From Larix kaempferi (Eukaryota > Streptophyta > Pinopsida > Pinales > Pinaceae): a stretch of 64,000 nt of DNA. The notes below the pieces were generated by a model, which ran no database searches, had not been told where the DNA came from, and was given only the letters and a program-made list of their open reading frames with translations. Positions 31,923-44,731 of the stretch are shown in pieces. The stretch spans positions 227,001 through 291,000 of the forward strand of contig BSBM01002108.1 of the NCBI GenBank assembly GCA_027924585.1, given 5' to 3'. Within the stretch, counting starts at the first letter, position 1. The number at the start of each line of letters is the position of its first letter. Made by a program: the position numbers and the translations under genes.

Positions 31923-33296
31923 TATACAGGTGTCTTTGTTGAACCAATGGGATTGCAACCTTCAAGGCCAGAAGACCATCGTATGCATCTCCTTCCTGGC
32001 AGCGTTCCTCCCAACATCAGGCCCTATCGCTACCCATTTCACCAAAAAACGGAGATTGAAATGCTCATTCGGGACTTATTGAAGCAAGGTATTATTCGCC
32101 CAAGCAATAGTTCCTTTTCTTCTCCAGTTCTTCATGTCCACAAAAAAGATGGGTCATGGCGCCTCTGCATTGACTTCCGAGCACTTAATCACCTCACCAT
32201 CAAGGATAAGTTTCCAATTCTTGTTGTTGATGAGCTTCATGGGGCTCAATTTTTCTCCAAGTTGGATCTTCGTTCTAGGTATCATCAAATTCGGGTTCAT
32301 GAGGATGATATCCCTAAAACAACTTTCCGCACACATGATGGCCATTATGAGTTTTTGGTCATGCCCTTTGGCCTCACTAATGCTCCTTCCAAATTCCAGG
32401 CCTTAATGAATAAAATATTTCGACCCTACTTGCGGAAATTCATTCTGGTATTCTTTGATGATATCCTCATCTACAGTAAAACATGGGATGAACATATCCA
32501 GCATCTGGATCTTGTCATGCAACTTTTCTCTGACCATCATCTCCACGCCAAGCAGTCTAAATGTGTTTTTGGACAGCAGGAAGTTGAGTATCTCGGGCAC
32601 ATTATCTCAGCACAAGGGGTTCACGTGGATCCTACCAAAATCGATGCCATGAACAGTTGGCCGCATCCTCAGACACTCAAGAGCCTTCGTGGTTTTGGGG
32701 GGTTGACTGGCTACTACCGCAAGTTTGTCAAGGATTATGGGAAGATTGCAGCTCCATTAACTACTCTATTGAAAAAGGATGCTTTTACATGGACACATGC
32801 TGCTCAGTGTGCATTTGACAAACTAAAACAAGCTATGTGTACTAAACTTGTTCTAGCTATGCCCGATTTTTCCAAGCCCTTCACTATTGAGAGTGATGCT
32901 TGCGGCAATGGACTTGGTGTTGTTCTCCTTCAAGATGAACACCCCATTGCGTTCACCAGCAAAGCCCTTTCAGGTAAGAATTTAGCTGCCTCTACATATG
33001 AGAAGGAAATGATGGCTATTTTGCATGCAGTACAGAAGTGGCGACCATACCTATTAGGGAATCATTTCTGCATCAAGACTGATCACCAGAGTCTGAAATA
33101 TTTCTTGGAACAGCGTGTCTCCTCCCCAACACAACAGAAATGGGTTAGCAAACTCATGGGTTATGACTATGAGATCACTTACAAGAAGGGTAAAGACAAT
33201 ATTGGGGCAGATGCTCTTTCTCGCACATTTGATGCCCAAGGTTCTCTTTCAACTATTTCTATGCCTATTCCAAATTGGTTGCAATCTGTTCAATAG
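31923..33296 (+). pseudogene. pol: Chromovirus A reverse transcriptase and RNase H
   Basis: It is open for more than 450 codons. RT landmarks are QGIIRPSNSSFSSPVLHVHK, WRLCIDFRALN, KLDLRSRYHQI, MPFGLTNAPSKFQ and the catalytic box VFFDD at 32448-32462 (F in place of the usual Y). RNase H follows with FTIESDACGNGLG, STYEKEMMAIL, IKTDHQSLKYFL and ADALSR, so all acidic residues are in place. The frame ends at a TAG at 33294, where the polyprotein would normally continue into integrase. Confidence 0.93.
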
Positions 33297-34701
33297 GGTT
33301 ATGTCAATGACTGTTCCTTATCTCAAATCATCCAACGCTTGACCAACAACCCTTCTGCTGTACTACATTACTCTTGGGATGGTACTTCTCTGAGATACAA
33401 GGGTCGTCTGGTGCTTCCCCAGAGCACAGATCTTCAACAGGCTGTCTTCTATGAACTCCATGCTTCTCCATCGGCAGGGCACTCTGGGTTCCTCAAAACG
33501 TATGAACGGGCATGACGTAACTTCTTTTGGCAGGGCATGAAAATGACAATTCAACAGATGGTGGCTGAATGTGATACCTGCCAGCGCAATAAGGGTGAAA
33601 CAACACTCCTTCCAGGATTGCTTGAACCCTTGTCCATACCTACACGGATTTGGATAGATATTTCTATGGATTTCATTGAAGGGATCCCTAAATATGGCGG
33701 GAAGACAGTGATTCTCGTTGTGGTTGATTGCCTCTCCAAATATAGTCATTTTTGTACTCTCAGCCATCCCTATACAGCGTCCTCAGTCGCTCAAATTTTC
33801 CTAGACCAGATCTTTCGTCTTCATGGCATCCCTTCTTCCATTGTCTCGGATCGTGATGCGACTTTCACTAGTCATTTTTGGACAGAACTATTTCGCCACA
33901 CTGGCACCAAACTGAAGATGAGTTCAGGGTATCACCCACAAACAGATGGTCAGACTGAAATTATCAATAAATGATTGGAAACTTATCTTCGTTGCTTCAC
34001 CTCTGAACAACAACATCAGTTGGCAAAGTGGCTCCCTCTCGCTGAATGGTGGTACAATACCTCTTACCACACTGCCTCTAAAATGACCCCATATGAAGCA
34101 TTCTATGTTCAGGCACCTCCAATTCTTCTTCCATACACCCCCAACAGTTCACCAGTTCAGGAAGTTGACACGGTCCTTCGAAACCGCGATCAGATTCTTC
34201 GCATTTTGCGGGAGAATCTTCACATGGCAATAAATCGCATGAAGCAACAAGCTGATCAACACCATTTTGAGTGCACTTTTCAAGTAGGCGATATGGTTTT
34301 TCTTCGTCTCCAGTCGTACAAGCAATCCTCCCTGAAACTTAAAGGGTGTCATAAGCTCGCTCCAAATTTCTATGGGCCATATCGGATTCTTCAGAAGATT
34401 GGGTCCGTTGCTTATAAATTGGAACTTCCTCCTTCTTACCACATTCATCCAGTATTTCATGTCTCTTGTCTGAAGAAAGTTCTTGACACCAACATCAGTG
34501 GAAAAACGATTTTACCCGAACTGGATAATTAAGGATCCATCCTTTTGGAGCCAGAGGCCATCCTCAATCGGTGCACTCGTCAGCTTCGCTCTCACTCTAT
34601 CACAGAGGTCTTAATTCAGTGGCACGGCATGCAACCAGAGGATGCTACATGGGAACCACTCCTTCAGATTCAACAACAATTTCCACTTGTAAAGCTTTGA
34701 G
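33297..34701 (+). pseudogene. int: Chromovirus A integrase with chromodomain-like C-terminus
   Basis: The zinc-binding part has HASPSAGHSG and CDTCQRN, giving HHCC. The catalytic triad is Asp in SMDFIEG (33669), Asp in VSDRDATF (33849) and Glu in GQTEIINK (33957). Stops lie at 33514 (TGA for expected Arg), 33972 (TGA) and 34530 (TAA). The GPY module (FYGPYRILQKIGSVAYKLEL) is near 34370. After 34530 a chromodomain-like tail keeps its Trp residues (LIQWHG, DATWEPLL) and ends at a TGA near 34699. Such tails direct integration to modified chromatin in chromoviruses. Confidence 0.9.
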
Positions 34702-34716
34702 GACAAAGCTTTTTTT

Positions 34717-34729
34717 AAGGGGGAGGGGA
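34717..34729 (+). other. Polypurine tract of chromovirus A
   Basis: AAGGGGGAGGGGA immediately precedes the 3' LTR. It is the plus-strand priming site. Confidence 0.9.
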
Positions 34730-35104
34730 TGTTAGGAACCCATGTCTTTACTTTGTTAGTATATTTTTGTTGGACGCATATGCTTTGTAAGTCATCCCGT
34801 AGTATTTGTTGATCAATAGTTTGTGTTATTGTTGTTGGCGCATATGCTTTGTAAGTCGCCCGTAGTATTGTTGATCCATAGTTTGTAGTGGCCCATGGTT
34901 TTGACCCATAGTATTGGCGCCTAGAATTAGTAAATAAGTGTGTGTTGAGACCTATGAAGGAACCGTGAAGTTATTTGTATTGAGCTTTCTCAAAGGAGGT
35001 TGCCCCCTCGAAGTGGCCTGTGATCAGTATAAAAGTGATTCTGAGTTCTGTCATTTATGCTATTTCGCATATTCTTATTAATTAATTGTTGCAGGTGCTT
35101 CACA
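34730..35104 (+). repeat. 3' LTR of chromovirus A
   Basis: 375 bp, the partner of 29016-29390, followed by the target duplication GCCCC. Confidence 0.92.
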
Positions 35105-35109
35105 GCCCC

Positions 35110-36894
35110 ATTAGTGTTCCCCCCTATCACCGTGCTTGATCCCCATACTCGCCCTTTGATTGAACACTTCCTCCTTGCCTCCCCATTACTTTTGTTCGGT
35201 ATAATTTTATCCCTTTTTTGGGCCAAGCAATTCCTTTACAAAAAAGGCCCTTAGGGAGTTTTTGTTAAGCTCTTTTCTGACTCCTAAAACAATGAAAAGA
35301 TCGTCAAGCAATCTTGCTTCCTTTCATGCTCGCTAAAAGTATCTGAAAGGGAATATACCTGGTATAAGTTTACCCCTTTTCCGGACCCTGTGGACTAATT
35401 ATGAAAAAATGAATACTCTAGTCACATTGGCTAGAAGAGTTCTCCATTGCATCATTTTATGCTTTTTCGGGCCTTGGAGACTAACACACGAAAAAGAACA
35501 CCAATGGAGTCTACTTACCGCTTTCAGACTCTCTAAAATTGAAAGCAACCACGAGCATGAATAGTCCTCGGCTTGCATAAATCCACAGGACAGTACCATT
35601 TTAGAGCACACTTTTATCCCTTCTTAGAGCTCATTAAAACCACGAAGAAGGACCCAACGATGCTTTTCGGCGCCACAACATATCATGTCCACTCATATGG
35701 AAACTTCCCCATTATGGTCTCCTTTGTTCAGAGTATTCTGCAGCATGTCACCCTGAGAGTCTCCCAATAGCATCCATCAGCTTGTCCTCCAGAGTCACTC
35801 TAGTCTGCAATACATACCCCTGATCCCTTAAGCTATGATACTCACACCTAAAAGTCAGTTTCCTATGCTTCCAGGTCAACCATGTCATCATGCTTTAAAC
35901 AAAGGAAGTTTGAGTCCACCCACTCTATGACCCCAGTTATTCCCCATCCCCACAATATGTCAGTCCTACCATCAATACTATCACACTTCAGTTGTACACC
36001 TCACGCTCCTATCAAGGAAACATCATTGCCTTGGTAGTTTTCGGTCTCCCTCTGTCGACGCCAACCAAATCTATTCCATAGGATAGACCCGGAGGTCCCT
36101 GTGCCTTGGACTCATCACCATTAGTGATAAGTGCCTACGGATCATTTTGAAAGGAGTCCTCAGTGCCTCTTCAAATGATTGTTTCTCACATGCTCGACTT
36201 CAACACCTTGATCGCATCGTTGAGACTCGTACAGGGTATCGGTCTTTTTGGTTATTTGTTGAAGACCCCGGATATCACCTAACTCTACCACATTTGAGAG
36301 TCTAATTGAGGAAACAACCAGTTACATATTCCTATGGATATTCGAGTTGCGCTTGGCGGCAATTTTCAGATGTACCGTAGTTTTATACTCCCTCGAGTAT
36401 ACAATTACATATACTCCTCAAAAGTTGGCTCACAGTCAATGAGTCCCTATAGATGTTGGACACCTTCAGCTCCAACAATTCATCAACCCTTCTGAAACCT
36501 TATTCATAATGGTTGTTGCTCTTTTCCAGTGTGTCAGTTATTGAGATCAGTCATGGTATGACCATGAGTATGTCCCAGCATTGTGTCCTCTCTCGACCAT
36601 TATGATGTACCAACAGATTTTTATGTATTATTCAGGTCCCCCTTGGGCCTAATTGTTATGTACATGTCTTGATACGAGCATGGGTATGCCCGCCTCGTCC
36701 ATTATCAGAGATTATTCCTCATTCATTTTGAAGCCATGTATTTTTTTTCTTCAGTTTTTGCAGCTTACAAGGGGCCGTTGTTCCAGTCTCCAATCGGTCT
36801 CTTCTCTTCTCCAAACCCCAGGAAAAAGACAAAAGAACTATGATGTCTATCGGCCATATGATGAGATCCTTTCCTCACACATCAGGGGGCAATC
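35110..36894. other. 3' untranslated part of the Tat-like element
   Basis: About 1.8 kb between the chromovirus insertion and the 3' LTR. I find no protein-like frame longer than about 100 codons and no recognisable domain on either strand. A short purine run (AGGGGG at 36884-36889) precedes the LTR. Confidence 0.5.
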
Positions 36895-37625
36895 TATCAA
36901 CACCCAAAAAGTGCTCACTAGCTCATTCCCTTATTCACATTATCCATTTATCCATTTTTCCCACCATTTGAGCCTCTAAAACCATCAAAAGGTCACCAAA
37001 AAGACCATAATACACCTTTTTTCCCCTCAAAATATGTATTTTTCCTCAAAAAACACAAAAAAAACCCTAAAAAAGGGTCCAAAATTCCCAAAAAATATTA
37101 AAAGGGAATAAAAAATATAAAAAATATTCAAAAAAGGAAAAAGAGGGAAAAAGAGACCTAAACCATGTTGGTTAATACCATTGGTTTCCTTAAAAAACCA
37201 TAATGGTATTCCCCATCTCCAAAAACTATAAAAGGTGATAGGGGCTCCTCACTATTCAACCACATTTCATCCTATCCTTATGCTGCCAAATTCCATTTGA
37301 GAGCCATTGCCTCCCATTTCGAGTTTGAAGATCCCCATGGAAGCATTGTAGAAGAAGAGACCATTGGACATTGGAGCTTCTCAACCTTGGAGCTGCTCAA
37401 AACTCACCATCCTCACCATTTGAGGTAATATAAAATCAAATTTTTTAAATTTCTTGTTTTTCTCATAGATCTTATTGCTTATATTCTTAAATCTAGTTTT
37501 TTATTTTCTTTGTACATGTTAATGTTAGATCAGATTACATTAGTTTTTACATATTTTTATTGAGACTGCTGCTACTAGTTAGAAGGTGCATCCTTGCACA
37601 TGCTTGGTTGAAAAACCAAGCAACA
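36895..37625 (+). repeat. 3' LTR of the Tat-like element
   Basis: 731 bp; it starts TATCAACACC (the terminal TG has mutated to TA) and ends CAAGCAACA, followed by the target duplication GAATG at 37626-37630. Confidence 0.9.
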
Positions 37626-37630
37626 GAATG

Positions 37631-39078
37631 TTATGTTATACATCGAGGTATGTGTAGTTTTATGTTATTTTGTTGGTACACGCATTTTTTTTATACATAC
37701 ATACATACATGTGTTATTTTTCATGTTTTAATGTAATACAAAAAACAAAGCTTGTTGTGCATTTTCCCAATATTTTATCAAACCCTAGTTGGATGCCCTC
37801 TTTGTTTTTTGATTAAGCGACCCTCTTGGGGAGAAAAATCCTCGTTTTCTTATGTTTTATCAGGTTTGCAAAACCCCTTAGGAAATCACTAAAATCTTGC
37901 TAAGTCATCCTAAAACCACCCTTCATCACACTACTTCTATCTCCGCTCACTTAGTGCCACGCATACAGACTTTACAATCATCAAACATTAACAAAGATAC
38001 TTCATAGTCACTTGTGTCCTACCCCTAAATCAATATTTTGAGGTGTAAATGTGTGTCTACTTCTTATTCATGTACATGTGTGTCTCGCATTGGTGGACCA
38101 ATGCCAACCCTGCCCATGCGGACCCTTCTCGGTTTGCTTTTTGTACCCCGAGCTCGAATTGACCTTGTAATACTCACATTATCTAAGAATATTGAATCAC
38201 CCTCAACAACGTCCTCCATTATGGCATCACACATCCCTAATGAATAGGTAGAACCTAGGTCACCTGACACGAGGGCATGAGAGAACTTTAGTTAACTAGT
38301 GCACATCATTGAAGTAAACAATTCGAGTACTCTCTTAATTAAGTGAATTCTTTCTTAGTGCACATATGCATGATCCACTTGTGCCATCTTTAATTTATTT
38401 ATCATATCAATATACTAAGGATATTTTTCTAATGATGTGATCATCTTGTTTTGCTATCATTCCAAGTGGTCATATGCTAAATTGATTCAGTCTAAAGGTG
38501 GCTAGTCTCTAGAGGAGCCTTAATAGCTCAACCATGGTTAGTAGTACAACACATGCCATTCATGCTTTGACATGCAAAGAATTACCTCAACATGTTGAGT
38601 CACCACCTCAACACATGAGGATATATGTTGATAGACAACATCAACATTTTCATCATCATCAAGGAAAATAAGATGTTCATGGTCCTATGTTTGTAAAAAT
38701 GATGGATTATCCTCATATGAAAAGGTATTTAAAATTGAATGTACTTGATTGATACAAATGATGATGTAATGGTTGTTTATTGTGATTTGAAAAGTATTCC
38801 CCCATAACTTGATGGAAAAGGTTCATGGTGAATTTGATCTAACAAAGCTAGCAAGGATCAGAGGGATATCATCGATGAAACATTGCCTCCATTTTTTATT
38901 TGCAACTTTGAATTCTTAAAAATGACATTAATTACTCAAAATCCAAATATAGTGGAACACTAATGAGTTGTTAAATGACGTGGAACACTAAGGACATAGA
39001 AATATACCAATGGTGCAGTGTGGTAGGTTTGATTGCCACTCTTTGAATGTCTAGTTATAGAATCAAAATAAAAAAATT
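37631..39078. other. Non-coding flank between the Tat-like element and the satellite block
   Basis: A/T-rich sequence continuing the DNA that lay downstream of the transposase-like gene before insertion. It contains a short (ATAC)n run near 37694-37710. No coding frame, repeat unit or element end was recognised. Confidence 0.5.
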
Positions 39079-41457
39079 CAAAGTTGATCCCCATGTGCAA
39101 AAATTGCACACTCCCTTACTAGGAAAAACCCTAGTTTCCAAAATGGACCTACAAGATGACACTTGGGCCATGGGACCGGAGGAGAGGGGCACCCCTATCA
39201 CTATCCCGATGTCCTGAATCTAACGTATTCGATGGTTTGTTGATCCGAGCCACGGTCGCCATTCTATGGCTCGTTCCATCTCTCATCCAAAAGGCCTTCA
39301 GGGACACCTGTTGGATACCTATCGAGGGCATAGAATTCCAGCCGTGCAACAAAACTGGGTTTCGGGAAGTCCTGCAACTGTGTCTAGGAAGGTTCTAGCT
39401 GGGAACTCTAGAAATAAGTCTCCAGTCGATGATTTTGCAAAGTTGATCCCCATGTGCAAAAATTGCACACTCCCTTATTGAGAAAAACCCTAGTTTCCAA
39501 AATGGACCTGCAAGATGACACCTGGGCCATGGGACCAGAGGAGAGGGGCACCCATATAACTATCTTGATGTCCTGAATCCAACGGAGTCAACAATTTGTC
39601 GATCCAAGCCATGGTCGTCATTCTATGGCGTGTTCCATCTCGCATCCAAAAGGCCTTCAAAGACACCTATTGGATACCTACCAGGGGCATATAATTGCAA
39701 CCGTGCAACAAAATCGAGTTCTGGGAAATCCTGCAAATGTGTCTAGGAAGGTTCCAGCTGGGAACGTATCCATAAGTCCCCGGTCGATGATTTTTCAAAG
39801 TTGACCCCCATGTGCAAAAATTGCACACTCCCTTACTGAGCAAAATCGTAGTTTCTAAAATGGAGCTACAAGATGACACCTGGGCCATGGGATCGGAGGA
39901 TAGGGGCACCCCTAGCACTATCCCGATGTCTTTAATATAACGTATTCGACAGTTTGTTGATCTGAGCCACGGTCGTCATTCTATGGCTCATTCCATCTTG
40001 TATCCAAAAGGCCTTCAGGGACACCTATTGGATACCTACCGGAGGCATAGAATTCGAACCATGTAAGAAAACTGGGTTCTGGGAAGTCCTACAAGTGTGT
40101 CTAGGAAGGTTCCAACTGGGAACGCTAGCCATAAGTCTTCAGTTGATGATTTTGCAACGCTGAACCCCATGTGCAAAAATTGCACACTCCCTTACTAAGA
40201 AAAACCCTAGTTTCCAAAATGGACCTACAAGATGACACCTAGACCATGGGACTGGAGGAGAGGGGCACTTCTAGAACTGTCCCGATGTCCTTAATCCAAT
40301 GGAGTCGACGATTTTTCGATCCGATCCACAGTCGTCATTCTATGGCTCGTTCCACATCACATCCAAAAGGCCTTCACGGATACCTGTTGGATACCTACCA
40401 GGGGCATAGAAGTCCAACTATGCAACAAAACCAAGTTCCGGGAAGTCCTGCAAGTGTGTCTAGGAAGGTTCTAGCTGGAAACTCTATCCATAAGTCCTTG
40501 GTCAATGATTTTGCATATTTGACCCCCATGTGCAAAAATTTCACACTCCCTTACTTAGAAAAACCCTAGTTTCCAAAATGGACCTACAAGATGACACCTG
40601 TGCCATGGGACCGGAGGGGAGGGGTACCCTTAGCACTATTCCGATGTCCTAAATCCGACATAGTCAATGGTTTGTCGATTTGAGCTGCAGTCATCATTCT
40701 ATGGATCATTCCATATCGCATCCAAAAGGCCTTCACAGACACCTGTTGGATACCTATCGAGGGAATAGAATTCCAACCGTGCAACAAACTGGGTTCTAGG
40801 AAGTCCTACAAGTGTGTATAGGAAGGTTACAGCTGGGAACGCTAGCCATAAGTCCCCAGTCGATTATTTTTCAAAGTTGACCCCCATGTGCAAAAATTGC
40901 ACACTCCCTTACTAAGAAAAACCCTAGTTTCCAAAATGGACCTACAAGATGACACCTGGGCCATGGGACCAGAGGAGAGGGCACCCCTAGCACTATCCTG
41001 ATGTCCTGAATCCAACGGATTCAATGGTTTTTCGATACGAGCCACGGTCGTCATTCTATGGCTCGTTCCATCTCGCATCCAAAAGGTCTTCAAGGACACA
41101 TGTTGGATACCTATCGGGGGCATAGAATTCCAACCATGAAACAAAACCGGGTTCTGGGAAGTCCTGCAAGTGTGTCTAGGAAGGTTCCAGCTGGAACGCT
41201 ATCCATAAGACCCCGGTCGATGATTTTGCAAAGTTGACCCCCATGTGCAAAAATTGCATACTCCCTTACTAAGCAAAACCCTAGTTTTCAAAATCATCCT
41301 ACAAGATGACACTTGAGCCATGGGACCTGAGAAGAGGGGCACCCCTAGAACTATCTCGATGTCCTGAATCCAATGGAGTCAATGTTTTGTCGATCTGAGC
41401 CATGACGGTCATTTTATGGCTCTTTCCATCTCGCATCCAAAAGGCCTTCAGGGACAC
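39079..41457. repeat. Satellite family A, unit of about 358 bp, 6.6 copies
   Basis: Units start with CAAAGTTGACCCCCATGTGC at 39079, 39438, 39796, 40155, 40514, 40872 and 41229, so the period is 357-359 bp. Each unit carries TGCAAAAATTGCACA (a palindrome-like word), AAAACCCTAG, GCCATGGGACC, GATCCGAGCCACGGTC and GGCCTTCAGGGACAC in the same order. Open frames on both strands repeat with the period and are not genes. The last unit stops at 41457, where family B begins out of phase. Confidence 0.93.
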
Positions 41458-44400
41458 CTTGAGTGGAATTCGAATGGCCTTCACTAAGCAAAACCATAGC
41501 TCTAGAGATGGTACATTGGAACTGCTTCCAGGCATTGGGAGCATGGTGTGCCCCCCCCCCCCAGGTAGAAATTGGCATCCAGAACCCATCGGAATCAATG
41601 GATATGCGATCGGAGTCACAGTTTTGGTGCTACGGGAATTTTGGTCAGGCACCCTGGGGCCATTCAGGGACACTTTGAGGATTTGATCCAGGGCCACGGA
41701 ACTCAAACCAACAAGCAAGATTGGATTCCGTCGGCTCCCACACATGCATATGGCCATTGTGGACCTATCCACGGTGGCCACACATGCCCGGGGGCCTTCG
41801 GATGAGAAATTACCCCCTTGAGAGAAATTGGAATGGCTCCGGAGATTACACATTGGCACCCTTTCCGGGCATTATAGGCATGGTGTGGGGGGGGGGGGCA
41901 ACTGAAACCTAGAGTTTGGAATCCATTGGAATCGACGAATCCACTACCAGAGTCACGGTTTTGGTGCTACGGTCATTTTCGTCAGGAACCCCGGGTCCAT
42001 TCAGGGACACTTTGAGGATTTGCTCCGGGGCCACAGAACCCAAACCTACGGGAAAGCTTGGATTTTGTCGGCTTCCACACATGCGTATGGCCATTGTGGA
42101 AATTTTCACGGTGGCCACGGACGCCCGGGAGCCTTCGGATCATAAATGAACCCTTTGAGCAAGATTGGCATGGCCTTCACTGAGCAAAAACCTTGCTCCG
42201 GAGATGGCACATTGGCACCATTTACGGGTGTTGTAGGCATGGTGTGGGGGGGCCCCTAGCTGAAACCTGGTGTCTGGAATCCATCAGAATCGACGGATTC
42301 TCTACCGGAGTCACGGTTTTGGTGCTACAGTCATTTTGTAAGGCACCCCAGGGCCATTCAGGGAAACTTTGAGGATTTGCTCCAAGGCCACGGAACCCAA
42401 ACCGATGAGCAAGCTTGGATTCCGTCGGATCCCACACGTGTGTATGGCCATTGTGGACATGTTCATGGTGGCCATGCATGCCCGAGAGCCTTCGGATCAT
42501 AAATGACCCCCTTGACCAAGATTGGCATGACCTTCACTGAGCAAAAATCTAGCTCCAGAGATGGCATATTGGCACCATTTTCGGGCATTGTAGGCATGGT
42601 GTGGGGGTCCCCTAGCTAAAACTCGGCATCCAAAATCCATAAGAATTGACGGATTCACTATCGGAGTCACAGTTTTGGTGTTACGGGAATTTTGAACATG
42701 CACCCCGGGGACATTCATGAACACTTTGAGGATTTTCTCCGGGGCCACAGAACCCAAACCGGTGAGCAGGCTTGGATTCCGTCAGCTCCCAAATGTACAT
42801 ATGGCCATTGTGGACCTGTCCATGGTGGCCACGCATGCCCGGGGGCCTTCGGATGAGAAATGGACACCTTAAGCCAAATTGGAATGGCCTTCACGGAGCA
42901 AAACCCTAGCTCCAGATATGGCACATTGGCACCCTTTTCGGACGCTGTAGGCACGGTGTCGGGGGTCCCCCAGTTGAAACCCAGCTTCCAGAATCCATCG
43001 GAATCAATGGATCCTTTACCGGAGTCATGGTTTTGGTAATATGGTCATTTTCGTCAGGCACCCCGGGGACATTTAGGGACACTTTGAGGATTTTCTCCAG
43101 GGCCACGAAACCCAAACCGACGAGTGGGCTTGGATTCCATCGGCTCCCACACATGCATATGTCCATTGTGGACATGTTCATAGTGGCCACGCATGCCCGG
43201 GAGCCTTTGGATCATAAATGACCCCCTTTATCAAGATTGGCATGGCCTTCACTAAGAAAAACCCTAGCTCCAAATATGGCACATTGGCACCATTTCTGGG
43301 CATTGTAGGCATGCTCTGGGGGATCCCCTAGTTGAAACCCAGTGTCTGGAATCGATCGCAATCAACGGATTTGCTACAGGAGTCACGGTTTTTGTGCTAT
43401 GGTGATTTTCATCAGTCACCCCAGGGCCATTCATGGACACTTTGAGGATTTTCTCTAGCGCCACGGAACCCAAATCGGGGAGAGGGATTGGATTCCGTCG
43501 GCTCCCACACATTCGTATTTCCATTGTGGACATGTTAACAGTGGCCATGCACGCCCGGGAGTGTTTAGATCATAAATGACCCCCTTGAGCAAGATTGGCA
43601 TGGCCTTAACTTAGCAAAACCCTAGCTCCGGAGATGGCAGATTGGCACAATTTTTGGGAATTGTAGGTACAACGTGGAGGGGGCCCTAGCTGAAACCCAG
43701 CGTTCGGAATCCATCGGAATTGACAGATTTTCTACCGGAGTCACGGTTTTGGTGCTACGGGAATTTTGGTGAGGCACCCTGGGCTATTCAAGGACACTTT
43801 GAGGATTTGCTCTGGGGCCACAGAACCCAAACGAGCTACTGGAATTGGATTCCGTTAGCTCCCATATGTGCGTATGATCATTGTGGACCTGCCCACAGTG
43901 GCCACGCACGCCTAGGGGCCTTCAGATGAGAAATGCCTCCCTTGAGCGGAATTGGAATGTACTTTATTGAGCAAAACCCTACCTCTAGAGATGGCACATT
44001 GGAACCCTTTCCGGGCATTGTAGGCATGGTGTGGGGGGTCCCCCAACTAAAACCCAACGTCCGGAATCCATCGGAATCGACGGATTCGCTACTAGAGTCA
44101 CGGTTTTGGTGCTATGTGCATTTTCGTCAGGCACCTAGGGGCCTTTCAGGGACACTTTGAGGATTTTCTTTGGGGCCTCAGAACCCAAACCGACGAGCGG
44201 GATTGGATTTCGTCAGCTCCCACATGTGCATATGGCCATTGTGGACCTGTCCACAGTGGCCATGCATGCCCGGGGGCCTTCGGATGAGAAATGACCCCCT
44301 TGAGCGAAATTGGAATGGCCTTCACAGAGCAAATCCCTAGCTCTGGAGATGGCACATTGGAACCCTTTCCGCGCATTGTAGGAATGGTGTGGGGGGGCCC

Positions 44401-44731
44401 CCAGCTGAAACCCGAGGTCTGAAATCCATTTAAATCGATGGATCCGCTACCGAAGTCACGGTTTTGGTGTTACAGTCATTTTCGTTAGGCACCCCGGGGC
44501 CATTCAGGGACACTTTGAGGATTTTCTCTCGGGCCACGGAACCCAAACCGACGAGCGGGCTTGGATTTCATTGGCTCCCACACATGCGTATGGCCATTGT
44601 GGATGTGGTCACGATGGCCACGCATTCCCAGGATCCTTCGGATCATAAATGACCCCTTTGAGCAAGATTGACATGGCCTTCACTGAGCAAAACCCTAGCT
44701 CCGGAGATGGCACATTTGCACCATTTCCGGG
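41458..44731. repeat. Satellite family B, unit of about 357 bp, left part (about 9 copies)
   Basis: The anchor CCCCCTTGAG recurs at about 41812, 42150, 42505, 42863, 43222, 43579, 43935, 44295 and 44652. Shared words include AAAACCCTAGCTCC, GGAATCCATCGGAATCGACG, GAGTCACGGTTTTGGTG and CATTCAGGGACACTTTGAGG. Two monomer classes alternate: b1 with GGATGAGAAAT...AAATTGGAATGG, and b2 with GGATCATAAAT...AAGATTGGCATGG. Several units contain a homopolymeric G or C run after GGTGTG. The long open frames here (for example 41299-41859 on the minus strand) are satellite translations. Confidence 0.93.

Larger units (their letters stand above)
29016..35104 (+). mobile_element. Chromovirus (Ty3/gypsy) copy A, complete structure
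   Basis: LTRs of 375 bp each (29016-29390 and 34730-35104) both start TGTTAGGAACCC and end GTGCTTCACA. A perfect target duplication GCCCC lies at 29011-29015 and 35105-35109. The tRNA-iMet primer site is at 29393 and a purine tract (AAGGGGGAGGGGA) at 34717-34729. Coding order is gag, protease, RT, RNase H, integrase and a C-terminal chromodomain-like segment, as in plant chromoviruses (Reina/Tekay type, sublineage not decided). By eye the LTRs differ at about 16 positions (about 4%). Stops and one frameshift disable it. It is inserted into the Tat-like element. Confidence 0.93.
12958..37625 (+). mobile_element. Tat-like Ty3/gypsy LTR retrotransposon, 24.7 kb, with nested insertions
   Basis: Two direct terminal repeats of 732 and 731 bp (12958-13689 and 36895-37625) bound the element. 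The 5' LTR begins TGTTAACACC and both end CAAGCAACA. A perfect 5 bp target duplication GAATG lies at 12953-12957 and 37626-37630. A primer-binding site follows the 5' LTR and a short purine run (AGGGGG) precedes the 3' LTR. By eye the LTRs differ at about 27 positions, so they are about 96% identical. Internal order is leader, gag, protease-like region, proline-rich region with zinc knuckles, RT, RNase H, integrase, archaeal-type RNase H, an antisense spliced gene, then a 3' untranslated region. Two other elements are nested inside; without them the element is about 15.4 kb. All sense genes are broken by stops and shifts, so it is not autonomous now. It inserted 40 bp beyond the stop of the transposase-like gene. 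The Tat/Ogre assignment is inferred from length, gene content and primer site. Confidence 0.9.

Noticed and set aside
41299-41859. 186-codon minus-strand open frame (and many 60-117 codon frames between 39100 and 53100)
   Set aside because: They recur with the satellite period on both strands and change frame from monomer to monomer; they are translations of satellite DNA.
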